A stretch of 64,000 nucleotides of DNA from Nectonema munidae (Eukaryota; Nematomorpha; Nectonematoida; Nectonematidae): positions 1 through 64,000 of the forward strand of contig JAUIRK010000913.1 of NCBI GenBank assembly GCA_030549495.1, given 5' to 3'. The notes under the pieces are model-generated. The model was not told where the DNA came from. It saw only the letters and a program-made list of their open reading frames with translations, and made no database searches. Positions within the stretch are counted from its first letter, which is position 1. Each line of letters starts with the position of its first letter. Shown piece by piece: positions 33,110 through 46,281 of this stretch. The position numbers and the translations under genes are program-made.

Positions 33110-33113
33110 TTAA

Positions 33114-35099
33114 TATGCTCAACTCGTTTGCCAATTTGGAGATGACTACATTTAGAAAAATTAAGATCCATTCCCCAAGTGGTGGACCAATCATAAAAAG
33201 CAAAAAAATCAGTTTGCAAAACCTTCTTAGATGCTTCTGTGGATGCAAAATAGATTTTGAGATCGTCAGCAAAAAGCTTTAAACTGGAAACAATTTTGGC
33301 GGGCAAATCGTTTATATATAAGTTAAATAACAAAGTGCCGAGCACACTGCCTTGGATGACACCACTTGTTACATCAGATTTACTTGATAGATACCTGTTG
33401 AGTTCTATTTTTTAGGAAGCTTTCAATCCATTTCAAATTTCTACTGTTTATGTCATAGTTTTCTAATTTCTTAAACAAATGATTGTGTGGTACTTTATCG
33501 AATGCTTTACTAGAGTTAAAGTATAGAACGTCGACAGTTGAGTTTTTTTCAAAAATGGTTGAAACATCATTATGAAATTCCATTAATTGTGTTATTGTCG
33601 ATTTCTTTTTGAAAAATCCATACTGTTCATTTGCGACGAGACTGTTTCGTTGTAGGTGGAAAAGTATATTTTCTGATACAATTGATTCTTACTTACAGGC
33701 GATGCTATAACGTCAGGAAGTTTCTTCAGTATATATATGGGTGTAAGTTGTCAATACTTGGCAATTTATTAATATCAAGGGAGCTAAGTTTGTTATAAAC
33801 GGTTTCTTCACTAATAATAATTAAATTATCCATGAGAAATAAATTCTCATATTTAGAGATGTTACTTTGTGATAAACTTGGTTTTTTGTAAAAATAGTCT
33901 AAAAGTACTGGTTAAAATTTCAGCTTTTCCACTACTACTTTGCACTAAATTTTTATCAAAATTTGTTATTGCATTGTGAACTGAACTTTTGTTCTTTAAA
34001 GAATTTATGTAGTTCCAAAATCTTTTAGGTCTATTCTTTATATCTAGGGAAATATTAACTTCAAAAGATCTTTTAGCTTTTCTTGTCACAGATCTCAAAT
34101 TATTGGAAGCTTTTCTGAATTGATACCATATTTCAGGATTTATATAGAGTGCATTTTTGTTTGTACAATGAAAAGGGAGCAGAATTCAGGTAAAGATTGC
34201 GTTGTTTTTTTGCTTTACAGATATATTTTTGAAAATAGTTTGATTTTGAATAGAATTCCATAAAATAATCAACTAATGTAATTACCTTTATGAATGTTGA
34301 GTTTCTTTGAAATGGAACGAGTAATTTCCGCTTTAAAGGTAATATCAAAAGTAAGTGTGTAGTGATCGCTACGAGTAAGGGGTGGTGCAGTAGACAAGTT
34401 TGAGATACCAGCAGGAGTATTTGTTATCAAAAGATCTAGAAGGCTTTCTTTACCACCAGGAAAAATTCTGGTTGCTTCTTTCATACAAGATTGTTTGAAG
34501 TCAAAAATTCTATAAACATTTTCTCTGCTAAACTTATTTTTGGTTGTAGAAAACTTTGGGGACTCTAACAAATTGAAGGGAAATTATATAATCACCAATA
34601 AATATTATGCTTAACTTAGGAAACAGATCAACAAAGCAAGAAAAAAGTTTGAGTAACTCTTCTGTCGAGCGAAGTAAGGAAGTTGACGGGCTCCTGTATA
34701 AGCAACATAAAATGTAGTTTTTACTATTACAGCAAACCTTCAAAGCAAGATATTCTATGAAATGAAGAGTAAAAGGAGAAACAGCTGGTACATTCAAAAA
34801 TGGTTTATAAAAAGCAATACCTCGTTTTATGGTTGGTTCAAACAAGTCACTATCAAGTTAGTAAATACAGAAAAGTTTTTCATGAAGAAGTTACGTGAGT
34901 ATAATGGGAATCTGTGACGGTTTTTAGTGAGGACTTCATTAATAAGAAATAAGTCCAAATCATAATTTTTTGCTAGTAAAGACAGCTCTGATATATTAGA
35001 GGATAGTTGGTTTGAATTTGAGTAAAAAACCTGCAGCTTTTTCATACTTGTGTATAAATCTGAATTACTGACATTCTGTATTAATTTTTGAGCAGACAT
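33114..35099 (-). pseudogene. LINE ORF2 (endonuclease + reverse transcriptase), jockey/CR1-like
   Basis: Minus strand from ATG 35099. An AP endonuclease domain: KLQVFYSNSNQLSSNISELS, LFLINEVL, RGIAFYKP, YILCCLYRSPSTS, IFIGDY and DLLITNTPAGIS...TRSDHYTLTF. A helical linker follows (RPKRFWNYINSLK). The RT domain reads VLYFNSSKAFDKVPHNHLF, SGVIQGSVLGTLLFNLYIND and LKLFADDLKIYF (the catalytic FADD), then LNFSKCSHLQIGKRVEHIN. The RT is cut off at 33113 by copy C of the repeat element, and the C-terminal part is not found. Six or so frame changes. This element class copies its RNA at a nicked target. Confidence 0.8.
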
Positions 35100-35610
35100 A
35101 ATTATCTTGCATGATGATGTGTTTTGAGCTGGAAACTTTTTTCTCTTGATGATTTGAAAATTGTTTAAAAAATTTTAGAATAATGGCCATTTTCAAAGAT
35201 TAGAGCGAAAAATTAATATATAAATTTTTTGAAATTTTACTATTTTAAACTAATTAAAAAAAATCGTTTAATTTTTTAATATTTATTATTAACAAAAATA
35301 TAATTCATTAATTTTGAAATCCTATAAAAAAGATTTTAATTTGATAATATTTAATTGAGCTAAAAATTTATATTTAAAATTTGTCTTTTATATCATATTT
35401 TTCTTTGCTTATTAATTATAATAATACATGATAAATCTTTTGATATTAAATCTAGATTAAACCTATATTATGCGTTATTTCATTCTAAACATATATATTG
35501 TAATTTCATATGATGTTTTGTTAATTGATCCAAATTAAAACTTTATATTTAAAACTAGAATATTTCAATTTCAAACATTGATTAGTGTTACTATAACAAA
35601 ATAAAATTAA

Positions 35611-38600
35611 CACACCTATTAGTGCTGGGCAAAATTTGTCCGCTCAAGTGCTGGGGGCGTAAAGTGCCCCCCCCCTATTTTTCTCAGATATTAATAAGTT
35701 TTTATAAATATTTTTAATATTACATATATATTTCAACTATGCTGAATTCAGTGGTGATGTCCATTTTTTATCAAAATCAATCAAACCTGGCAAAAAATTG
35801 ATTTATATTTGACAGCTCATCTCAAAAAGGAACTTTTTATTTAAATAATTATATAACGTTTTTTACACATGTATACCCATTTTCAAATATGCTGAATTCA
35901 GTGGTGATATTCATTTTTTATGAAAATCAATCAAACCTGTCAAAAAATTGATCTAAATGTGACATCTCATCTCAAAAAGGAACTTTTTATCTAAATAATT
36001 ATATAAAGTTTTTTACATATGTTTACCCATTTTCAACTATGCTAAATTCAGTGGTGATATTCATTTTTTATGAAAATCAATCAAATCTGCCAAAAAATTT
36101 ATCTAAATGTAACAGCCCATCTCAAAAATAAACTTTTTATCTAAATAAGTATATAAAGTATTTTACACATGTATACCCATTTTCAAATATGCTGAATTCA
36201 GTGATGATATTCATTTTTTATGAAAATCATTCAAACCTGTCAAAAAATTGATCTAAATATGACAGCTCATTTCAAAAAGGAACTTTTTATCTAAATAATT
36301 ATATAAAGTTTTTTACACATGTATACCCATTTTCAAATAAATGGTGATATTCATTTTTTATGAAAATCAATCAAACTGTCAAAAAATTGATCTAAATGTG
36401 AGAGTTCATCTCAAAAAGTGGATCTTTTTTTTATTTCTCAAAAAGAAGCTTTTAATCTAAATAATTATATAATGTTTTTTACAAATCCATTTTCAAGCAT
36501 GCTGAATTCAGTGGCGATATTCATTTTTTTATAAAAATCATTCAAACCTGTCCAAAAAGTGATTTACATATGACAGCTCTTCTCAAAAAAGAAACTTTTT
36601 ATCTAAGTAATAATATTACACATATATACCCATTTTTAAGCATGCGTAATTCAGTGGTGAATTCATTTTTTTATGAAAATTAATCAAAACTGTCAAAAAA
36701 TTGATTTATCCCAAAAAGAAAGGATCAGTCACGGTTTTTTTGAATTAGAGAATTACGTTAGAAAGTATAGGGAGATGATGAAGTTTACCGTGTATGGCAT
36801 TTTACACACATATACCCATTTTCAAGTAGGCTGTGTTTACTGGTTATATTCCTTTTTTTTATAAAAAATTAGTCAAACCTGACAAAATAATTTAAATATG
36901 ACAGCCCATGTCAAAATTAAATTTTTTATTCTTATAAAAAGTTTTTTATACATTTCAAATATGTAGAATTTAATGGTGATGTCATTTTAAATGAAATCAA
37001 TAAAACCTGTCAAAAAAATCGATAATTCACTCAAAATATTTCATTCTACAGTAACTTATGTAACTCGATAGGACCTCCATCTTTTTGGCTACAAATTCGT
37101 TATCGACTTGTAGTCTCTACGTCATATTATAATTTACAGTATGTAATTTTGCTATTCATTCCATGATGATCCTTTCTTGGTAGCTCTTTTTTCATTAGAA
37201 ATTTATATTCTTCAATGTGTGTTCGAAAATTTTTTTATAATGATAAAATTACCTTTTTCCTTTCTCAAAGCATTTTGATTAAAGAATCTTCTTGATGATC
37301 TTAGACTTTTTTTTATCAGTATCGTGTATTTTATTATCAGGCCTGAATATTTGTCAACCAATCTCTTTCAAAGGTTTTTTTCTGATGAAACATTCGCGAT
37401 GTTCATTGTTCAATTAAAAAAAGTTGTCCACGTTCTTCATCTAAAAAATTATTTATTTGACGCAAAACGAAAAAGATGGACAAATTCAATTTAAATTAAA
37501 ATATCTTGATAGTGACTAAATTCTCACATATTGGCATTTGTGCCATTTTTGATAAATCTGACCTATTCTAAATTTTCAGATTTCCTACCCATCTTAGCTA
37601 AATGTTAATTGTAATCCTATATGATAAGCTATAGATATAAATATTTTTCATTTGTAAAAGAGGAACTTCTTTTTCACAGTCAAAATCTTTTTGAAGCATC
37701 TATTATATAATTAAACCACTTCCTAGTTCATTAGAACATGGTAGATGTTCCATTTAGTCAAGATACATATTTTTTTTAATTATTTGTTTTGATCACATGT
37801 TCTCTTTTCAATTAGTTTTTAACTTCGTTCTTTCTCTCATACAAATTTTCAAAAGATTTTATAATACGTTTTGTTACTCAAGATGATTGTAGAAAGTATT
37901 ATAAGCCAAAATATACAAAAAAAAAGAGTATATTTCAACTATATATCTAATATGCAGCCATTTTTTGAAATTTTTTTTCAGAACTGATTTTCAGGCATAC
38001 ATTACTAATTCAATTGCCACTTCGAGATATTTTTTAACCGTATTATCCAAAATCCAGTACAGAAATAAAATAAGCATAGTCGATTTGGTATAAAACAGAT
38101 ATTTTATTTTTTTGAAAATATTTTTGAAGACAGTATCTAGAAGTAAATTGCAAATCGAGTGAAGCTTTTAGATATTTTAAAACCATAAATGCCAAAACTG
38201 AGTCCAAAAATGAAACCAGCATCTTCCATTTGGCATAAAAACAGATATTTTATAAAAATTTCAAAAATATTTCACATTAGACGTAAATCGAACATTTGAT
38301 TGATACATTTAGACATTTAAAACCTCTAAATGCAAAAGATGATTTCAGAAATAAAAATTATCATGGTCGAATTGGTATAAAAACATTGTTCAGAAATGAA
38401 ATCATCATGATCTATTTGCTATAAAAACATATATTTCTCGTAAAATTTGAATCAATATTTTTGAAAATTTAGAACTAAACACAAAATTGATTGATACTTA
38501 TAGGTATTTTCAAATTCAAACGGCAAAAATTGAGTTCATAAATGAAACTAGCATAGTTGATTTGGTATAAAAACATATATTTAATTGTAAAATTTGAATG

Positions 38601-39751
38601 AATGTTTTTAGAGAAATTTTTAGAAGTAAACCACAAATTTCATTAACACTTATAAGTGTTTTCACATCCTAAATGTAAAAAATGAGTTCAGAAATGAAAA
38701 CAGCATGATTGATTTGGTATAAAAACATTTATTTCATGTAAAATTGTGAGAATATTTTTGGAAATAGCTTTTAGAAGTAAACCGCAAATTTGATTGACAT
38801 TGACAGATATTTTAAAACCTCTAAATGTGAAAAATGAGTTTAGAAATGAAAACAGCATGATTGATTTGGTATAAAAACATATATTTTATTGTAAAATTTG
38901 AATGAATGTATTTGGAGACAATTTTTAGAAGTAAACCGCAAATTTAATTAACACTTATAGGTATTTTCAGATCCTAAATGTAAAAAATGAGTCCAGAAAT
39001 GAAAACAACATAATCGAGTTGGTATAAAACATATATTTTATGTAAAATGTAAAGGAATGTTTTCGAGACAATTTTTAGAAGTAAACCGCAAATTTGATTA
39101 ACACTTATAGGTATTTTCAGATCCTAAACGTAAAAAATGAGTCCTGAAATGAAACCAGCATGGCTGATTTAGTATAACACATATATTTTATGTAAAATGT
39201 GAAGGAATGTTTTTGGAGACAATTTTCAGAAGTAAACCGCAAATTTGATTAACACTTATAGGTATTTTCAAATCCTAAATGTAAAAAATGAGTCCAGAAA
39301 TGAAAACAGCATGACCGATTTAGTATAAAAACATATATTTTATGTAAAATTTGTAGGTATATTTTATTAGATACTTTTTTGATCAATCAAAATTTTGATT
39401 AACATTTTCTAAAAAGTAGCCATGATTATTGAAAAAATTAAATATATAAAGTGTTATGCGTTCCAAACTGTATATAATTATAAATTTTCATGGTATTATA
39501 TAATATAGATCCTAAGTTATAAGGTTAAGTACAGATAATGTCAAAATTTTGCTTAAAAATTTTAATTTTTGATTTTGATTGACAGTTTTGGACATGAAAG
39601 GGTCATTTAACTACCATGAAAATGGTTTAAAAAAATGCAGCTAGCGATTTTAGGAAAAGTCACAAAATTTGAAGGGATATGATTCAGCCAATTTTCTACA
39701 ATTAATTTTTTAGTGAAGGGGGGGCGTTTTACGCCCCCAGCAGTAATAGGG
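35611..39751 (+). mobile_element. Two-array repeat element, copy A (about 4.1 kb, both ends)
   Basis: Left end CCTATTAGTGCTGGGC (preceded by TTAA at 35607-35610 and 4 extra bases), right end GCAGTAATAGGG at 39751. The tips are inverted repeats: CCTATTAGTGCTGGG...GGGGGCGTAAA on the left and, reverse-complemented, CCCTATTACTGCTGGGGGCG on the right. Inside: array 1 (35700-36960), eight units of ~150 bp with ATGCTGAATTCAGTGGTGAT and TTGATCTAAATGTGACAGCT; a unique spacer (36960-38030); array 2 (38030-39350), about nine units of ~150 bp with AGTCCAGAAATGAAAACAGC and GAAGTAAACCGCAAATTTGA; then a right tail. No coding sequence. TTAA at the target and CCC-start tips indicate a piggyBac-mobilised non-autonomous element (inference). 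Confidence 0.8.
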
Positions 39752-40854
39752 TCCTATATAAGGTAGGGTAAAATGATGTGCTTAACTGGCAGGGGGCGGA
39801 TTCTGCCCTCTATAAAATTACTCAAAACTAAAAAAATATATATTTTATTACTTGTTTATGCTTATCTAGATATATTTCAAATGATCTAAATGTGGCGCTG
39901 AGCTTTTTTTCAAACCTCATGCTAAACATGATTATCAATCAATCAAAATGATAGATGTTTTCAATTGATATTTTATTATTATATATTGTTTTTGAGTATA
40001 CTTTAGCCTACAAAATGCGCTTCAAACTATTGTTCATATTTATTTTTATATTTATTTGTTTTTAAATTATTTTATTTATTCATTTTTATTATGTATTATA
40101 AACATATATATGCCAAATAGACAAAATATATTAGCAATGTTTTAATAACCTACTAAACTACATATGTAGAAAACACAATTTTGAATGGTCATATGTGTAA
40201 AACACGAAAAATGTCAAACTTGAAAAGATGAAGTAAATATATCAGAAGAAGCCCTTATCACGATGAAAACAAAATTTGCATTCTTATTTCAAAAATATTA
40301 GTCAAAAATTATATATGTAGTTAAGCAGGCGTGTGAGTTTAAGATAAAACTACATATGCAGTTAAGCAGGCGTGTGAGTTTAAGATCAAAATCAATAAGG
40401 TGCGAATCTATAAACAGATTAAGAAATCTTGCAATTATATTTTTTTGTATATTTACTGTGTTCTAAATCAGTGTTTTCATGTTTGTTGGTACATTCCAAA
40501 AAACTACGTATGTAGTTAAGTGAGCTTTCGAAGACATTTTTATGTAAGTTTACAAAAATACTTTGTTCATTAATTTAATGTAATTATTTATATTTTTTGA
40601 TACTTGCTAATTGGTTTATATCGATTTTTACATGTTTTGTTGCTAAATTTTGAAAATACACATGTAGTCATGTGGGCTCCTGAAAGATATTTTTTATGTA
40701 AGCTAATAAGGTTTAAACGCACTTTCATTTTTGAAAAAAAGATATGCAAACTTATACATATATAAATTATGAGTTTAAAAAAAAATTTTTTTCTTATAAA
40801 CATTTTCAAGTGTTGATATTAAAACAGTTTAAACACCTGCAAACTGTATGTTCA

Positions 40855-42834
40855 TTACAACAAGGTTCGCCACATTTTTGACACTGTTGTTTTATTTTTT
40901 TTCAAATTATCCTTTTGCTTTTTATGATTTATTCCAGAAATTTTACTGAGGCATGATTTGCAACGTCTTGCAGTACCAACGTTGATGAAATTTTGTGTTC
41001 TTTGCATTGGAATAGTTCTTTGTGGTTTTCCAATAAAACAATAAATTTTTTCTTTTAGACTAGAAGACAAACCACTCAGAGATTTTTCTGCTATATAAGG
41101 AATCACTAATGCCTTCACCAGATCGATTCCGAACATTAAGGAATCAATTTTTCGTAGATTAAGATTATTTTTCAAGGAAAAGACTGTTCCTGCGTTCACT
41201 CTAGAAGTATCAAGAATATAACTCCAGCCTTTAGAAGTCCATTTTCTACTTTTTCTAACTACAGTACTATATCCAATTCTTTGGTCTATAATATCTGTTC
41301 CGCCTTTAGTGTAGTCGTATAATTTGAATATTGCAGGCTTTTTTTATCATCTTTTGTTACCCCGAAAAGTGATGGATATGATGAAGCAATCAGCACTCCT
41401 TTGTCACGTTTAGATTTCTTTTTAAAATTATAGGAATGACGACTCAAAAACTTTGAGTTTGTTGTCGCCCAAATTGCTTTGTATGACGTTTTTTCGTTTG
41501 TAACAATATTTTTGATTTCATTAGGTATGCCTCTTTTACTAGGCATTTTTGTTCCAACACACGTAATTCGTTTTTTTAACAACCACAAAATTATAGGAAT
41601 TGAAGTGTAAAATCTATCCAAAGTAAGATTTCTTCCTTCTAAGCTTCCTGACAGCCTTCTTACAAGCTGTTTCACATATTCATCGCTTGATTTAATATAG
41701 TAAGGGCTCGTTTCATTTTCAGGTTTTCCAGAATAAACTAAAGACTGGTATGTGAAAGGATACTCAACGGAATTGATTGAGCGGAAAAGAAGACCATATT
41801 TGTTGGGCTTGGAAGGATTATAAATTTTGAACTTTATAGCAGTCTTTGATGGGTATAAAGTTTCGTCAAGAGTAAGAAAAACAGAAGGATTCATCCACCT
41901 TGAACAATTGTGATTGAAAATTTCAAAAATACTTTGAAAGGCCGCAAACCGATCAGACGTCCACCTTTGAGGCCTAGACAAAATGTCATCAAAACAAAGA
42001 TGTCTATTCAAAATATAATATCTCTTCAAACTCATTGTAGAAGCAAACAAAGGACAGCCAAATTCTGACCACAAAAAAGATGCTCTTAAAAAATTTGCCT
42101 GAGCAAAGCTCGAAGATAAGTGATACCAATATAAGCTTTTATTTCTTCAACGTTCGTTAACTTTATATGAGTATATTTTGCATCCTGTAAAAAATCAATA
42201 TTTCTTTTTTTAATATAGACATTAGTTTTTTCAAATACTTCGAATATGATTTCTTTACATATGAACAAATGAAAACACTCAAGAGGATTGCTTGCTGTAA
42301 CATTACTTTTAACACCAACGTGATTTCTTATTATGTTTTCTCTACTTTGCCTCCCTATATTTGATGGCTTTCTTGTCGACCAAGTGAAATTTAAATCTTG
42401 AAAACCTTCTTCTTTTTCTTTTGGAGTAGCTTTCAAAACGGAGTTAAACATCTCAAAAATATTTTCATCTAAAATATCAAAGTTTTCTTCATTGAGAGCC
42501 TCTTCAATGCAGTTTATCACTCTTGTTTTAGAAGATGTGTTTTGGACAAAATGTCTTACTTTGCTGTCATTGCCACCATCATCTGAAAAAACAGATTCAC
42601 TTGAAAAATCTTCAGTAGAAGAAAAATTCAGAGATTCTGATTCTTCGCTTTCACTAGATGTTTGAGAGATAGTTGCAAAAGATTCATGATCAGATGTATA
42701 ATTCAAATCGAAAATATTTTGTAAAGTTTCTGAGGTTTCAAAAATACTCGGTTTAGAATGATTTCTTCGAAATATTTTTTACTTCTTTTTGTTTTATATT
42801 TTCCTCCAAAAATTTCTCTTTTTGAAGACATGGT
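40855..42834 (-). pseudogene. piggyBac transposase 2, decayed
   Basis: Minus strand from about 42834 (MSSKREIFGGKYKTKRSKKY). After a frame change comes an acidic Ser-rich N-terminus (SSESEESESLNFSSTEDFSS). The piggyBac core follows: PLECFHLFICKEI, then CPLFASTMSLKRYYILNRHL. The first Asp is in FLTLDETLYPSKT, the second in LTLDRFYTSIPI, the third in KGGTDIIDQRIGYS (about 41290, in another frame from the ORF before it). The C-terminal finger has CKSCLSKISGINHKK and a final CGEPCCNE-like cysteine patch after 40860. At least three frame changes. All three catalytic Asp codons survive. Closer to piggyBac 3 than to piggyBac 1 by its KPNKYGLLF/KPDKFGLKF segment. Confidence 0.8.
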
Positions 42835-43620
42835 ATAAATGTTTATTTAAAATCTCTAATAGATTATAATGATTATTAGAAAACAAAATAATTAGCAAAA
42901 CTAATAAAAAAATTTCAAAATATAAACTAGATTTTTTTGGGGCTATAAAAGAAAAATAAAAATTTGAAAATATTTTTTATATAAAAAAAACAAAACTTTG
43001 TAAAATTTATGTAATCTATTTATGTTTTGTGAGTTTCAAAATGATAGATATTTTAGTACGTCAATTTTTACCTTGTTTTTTCAAGATTAATTTTGTTTCT
43101 AATTATGGAAAATCCAGATTCAATTTTTATATCAATATGTTCTCTAGAATTTTAATTTTTTTTAGTTTAGTTTTGATCCTTACTGATACAAACATATGGA
43201 ACACACAATCATACTTTTTTATATTAAACAAGATAATGCTGAAAAAATTTGAAAAATACAATATACAGTTATAGGCAGCGCAGAGAAATCAAATGTGTTC
43301 CTGTGTTTTAGTTGCCAAAAATCATATAAATTTTATGTAGGCATAAATTAATTTTTTAATGAATAATTGATTTCAAAAATATATCTGATTAATCATATGA
43401 TAAAAACACAAGCTAATGAGATAAAAAGCCAACATAAGGTATTAATAAAAATAACTTGAATAGCCCAAAAATCATTTTCATAAGTCTATACTTTTTCATT
43501 GATAAATACTATCTCATTGTTATGGTTGGTTGGAGATATCAAAGCACTTTCAGCCGTAAGGCTATATGCTCGCATTATGCTTAAGATGGTTAATTACAGT
43601 TTTTGTGAATTTGTTTTTAG

Positions 43621-43692
43621 AGTTGGGAGCCTTGGGGATCGAACCCCTGACCTTCAACTGTTAAGCTGAAAGGTACACCCTAACAACCATTG
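43621..43692 (-). other. tRNA-like sequence (pseudo-tRNA or SINE head)
   Basis: The minus strand reads TTCAGCTTAACAGTTGAA, a possible anticodon stem-loop with loop CTTAACA, followed by GGGGTTCGATCCCC, a good T arm/B box. The 5' and 3' ends do not pair as an acceptor stem and the D arm is poor, so it is unlikely to be a working tRNA gene. It lies near the right end of piggyBac 2. Confidence 0.35.
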
Positions 43693-44030
43693 AAAATTAA
43701 CAATACTGTTAATATGAACTTTTAGAATTTTTATAAATATTTAAGAAAAGTCACAAGGTTTCAACATAATATCTAAAGTACTTTTTCCAAAACAGCGCCT
43801 TGAAATTTACGCGGGCAGATTCCGCCCCCCTTGCCTCAGATAGTGTTAAAAATTTAAAGCTATTATAAATCTACCTGCATTGATCAAGTGTTGAATTTTT
43901 TCGTAAAAATTTGGCAGGCTTCAAATTTTATAATAAAAAATTTGTTGACTTTTATACTTTTGAGAAATTACGGAATTTATATTTTAAAAAAAAAATGTGT
44001 CCATTTGTGCAACTAATTTTTTATTTTTAG

Positions 44031-44131
44031 CTATTCCACTTTTGACCCAAAACCTGGACTATTGTATCCAAGATGAAGAGAGGAATCGAATGATGTATAA
44101 ATCATCTCTCGATGACATACTTAAAATGTAG
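44031..44131 (+). CDS. Possible terminal exon of a host gene
   Basis: TTTTTTATTTTTAG is followed in phase 1 by IPLLTQNLDYCIQDEERNRM, MYKSSLDDILKM and a stop at 44129-44131. The strong acceptor, even amino-acid composition and same strand and phase as the cysteine-module exons make it a candidate last exon of that gene or first relic of the metalloprotease gene. No domain is recognised. It could be chance. Confidence 0.3.
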
Positions 44132-44184
44132 TTATTAGAACAAAATTGTGACAAAGATAAAAAAAAATTAAAGAATTGAACATT

Positions 44185-45057
44185 TTATTGTTCCCTTAAA
44201 ATGAAACTGAAAGATTCATCTTTATTTCGAAGGTTTAACTCCTTTACTTCATCTTTCACACTTTTTATTTTTTCTCTCTCTTCATAGTTAAAATCATTAG
44301 AAATATAAATACGTTCATTATTTAAAGATGCATTTTTCAACAAATGTAAAGCACTAATGGCGGATAGTTTATCAGTATAGTTTTCATACGTAATCAGAAT
44401 AGGCCTTTTGATAGCTTTATCTTGATTAACTTTACCAAGCTTTTCAGATTTTTGAGTAAATCTAGAATATACTCACTATCAACAATTCTTTCACCATTTT
44501 CGTTTCTTTCGCTGATTCCATGAACTATGTGATTCATTTTCCTACATTCTATATCTTGGTCGATTACACGTTGATGTTGAAGGGTATCATGCAAAATTTG
44601 GCGAAAGTCAGGAATTGGTGGGGATACAGATGCACTTTTTCCAGGAGTATTTGAAAAATTTTCCAACAAGGAATCAAGTTAGTTTGTACAAATTAGTTTG
44701 TATTGTATTGCAAAATGCTTATTGTGCTGGTTAACTTATCTTGTCTTGGTATTCTTATCGAAGGTTTTTTAAGAAGGGATAGATCATCATCAATTTTAAC
44801 TAGGACTTTTTTGAGTGTAAGTATATCTTCTTTCCTACAGATAATAAAAAACCACGCATTCCGGCGCTTTCCCATTTTTCAATTGAAGAAATCATTTCTT
44901 GACATATATCTTGGCACGTATGACAATACCACTTCATATAGGAGCTACACTTCAACATCTTCGTAGTAATAGTTTCACAGTTAGAACAAGACCAATCATT
45001 GGAAGAAAGAGAAGAATTGTCGTTAAATTTTTTTGAACACAAAGCTTTGGTTTTCAT
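44185..45057 (-). pseudogene. LINE ORF1, second family (PHD-like finger, RRM-like end)
   Basis: Minus strand from ATG 45057: MKTKALCSKKFNDN, then a PHD-like cluster WSCSNCETITTKMLKCSSYM with WYCHTC. A frame change leads to a coiled linker (KKVLVKIDDDLSLL). A central part follows (PIPDFRQILHDTLQHQRVID, ECRKMNHIVHGISE) of the 'R..NlvihGl.E' type seen in RRM-like ORF1 domains. The end reads ISALHLLKNASLNNERIYIS, NDFNYEEREKIKSVKDEVKE and a stop at 44185. That is a complete order of parts for ORF1 of a CR1/jockey-like LINE, with about three frame changes. ORF2 is absent next to it. Confidence 0.65.
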
Positions 45058-45166
45058 TTCAAAAAAAAAGAATTAAAAATAACTTATATTATCAAAACAT
45101 ACCGTCTTTAAAACAGAAACAAACGATAAAAAACTTGGATGAAATCAAAAAAGATATAAGTTATAG

Positions 45167-45350
45167 CACTCAAAGTTCGACTTATACACTGGTATATACG
45201 GTATTCATAAATTTATTTTTTGAAAATATTAAATTTTTAAATATTATGCTCTAAAATATATTTTAATTAAAAAAAAACAAATTATAAATTTTTACAGTAA
45301 ATAAGTATAAATACGGTATATGCCAGTGAAAAGTTGACATTTGAGCCACT
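45167..45350. repeat. Inverted pair of pogo-like termini
   Basis: The minus strand at 45203-45167 reads CGGTATATACCAGTGTATAA then GTCGAAC, and the plus strand from 45317 reads CGGTATATGCCAGTGAAAAG then TTGACATTTGAG. They resemble pogo/Tigger element ends and face away from each other across about 110 bp. No coding sequence. A rearranged or miniature element is possible. Confidence 0.35.
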
Positions 45351-46111
45351 TTTCACAATACGTCGAACACAAGATACCAAATTTGAAACTTATTTATGGT
45401 TATCTCCGCTAAACTAAAAATGTTTCATTTTAAAATGTACATTACAGCTGCATACTATGTTGTATAATAAAGATGACATATTTATTTGTTAGAAGAAAAA
45501 AATTAACGAATTCTTTTAACACTAATGAGCTATCTAACACCCTGACAAACCAATTAACTTACAACTTTCTAACTGAATAAATAACTAAATAACTAACTAA
45601 CTAGTTAAAACTTTAAGTTAGAGTTTCAATTAATTGGTTTTTTTCATTTGTCTGTAGGTTGTACATCGCAGACAAGAGAAATCAAACTTTTAGTTCTCGA
45701 TAGAAAATAAGATTATATATTTAAGCTCTTCTTTTCACCCCACTTAAAACATCGCCTCTGACCTTACATTATAGGAAAAGTAGAAGATGCAATCCTTCAT
45801 AAAATTTTGCAAGCGGAGCATACTTGAAAAGCAATATTTCAGGGAAAATTAACATATTAAAAATATTTAACCCAATAAATTTTCACTTAGTTCCTTTTCA
45901 GGTTTCTCATTCTTGACTTTTTGTGTTCAAATAAACAGACTCTGTAGACAGCTACATCTAAAGAAAGCGCTATACAGATTTATATTAGACATATTTTATT
46001 TCTTTTCTTGCTAGTGAATTGCATAATGAATCTAGTTTTATTAGAGCTATATGAACTTTCCAAAAATGTTGACAGATTGCACTTATAGTGGGAGTACAGG
46101 GTCTACATTAA

Positions 46112-46213
46112 GTTGGTCTGGGTTGGATTCCCAATCCTTACTATCCCTACCATTTCCAGCTTTGAAAGAGTATTGGTTTCTTAGGTGCGATGCCGGCAAC
46201 TAAAAAATTAAAA
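46112..46213 (+). repeat. SINE-like repeat, copy 1
   Basis: TTGGTCTGGGTTGGATTCCC is a B-box-like start. The next 90 bp, to GGTGCGATGCCGGCAAC, match the copy at 55480-55580 over the whole length (CCAGCT, GATGCGATACCG). The GGTTCGAATCC core in the other copy suggests tRNA origin. Confidence 0.5.
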
Positions 46214-46281
46214 CATGTTCATTTTTCTTGGTAAGATGGAGAAAAATAGGAAATTTTAATACGTTTTTTTATATATTTTAG

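Larger units (their letters stand above)
39786..43845 (-). mobile_element. piggyBac-family transposon 2 (4,060 bp, both ends)
   Basis: Flanked by TTAA at 39782-39785 and 43846-43849. The tips are an inverted pair: CTGGCAGGGGGCGGATTCTG on the left and, on the minus strand from 43845, CACTATCTGAGGCAAGGGGG then GCGGAATCTGCCC. The left subterminal zone has five copies of an ACTACATATGTAGTTAAG-type palindrome (about 40155, 40312, 40347, 40500, 40665), two of them within a 38-bp tandem duplication that includes GCAGGCGTGTGAGTTTAAGA. The transposase is on the minus strand. The element abuts copy A of the two-array element, only 30 bp away. Confidence 0.75.

Noticed and set aside
36673-36864. Open frames inside the arrays (also 59401-59619, 60496-60723, 62079-62261)
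   Set aside because: They are by-products of the repeat units and are not conserved between copies.
35700-39350. Regular ~150-bp arrays resembling a CRISPR or a centromeric satellite
   Set aside because: No repeat/spacer alternation, no cas genes, eukaryotic context, and the arrays are bounded by element tips.
43621-43692. Functional tRNA gene (anticodon loop CTTAACA)
   Set aside because: No pairing acceptor stem and a poor D arm; kept only as a tRNA-like sequence.
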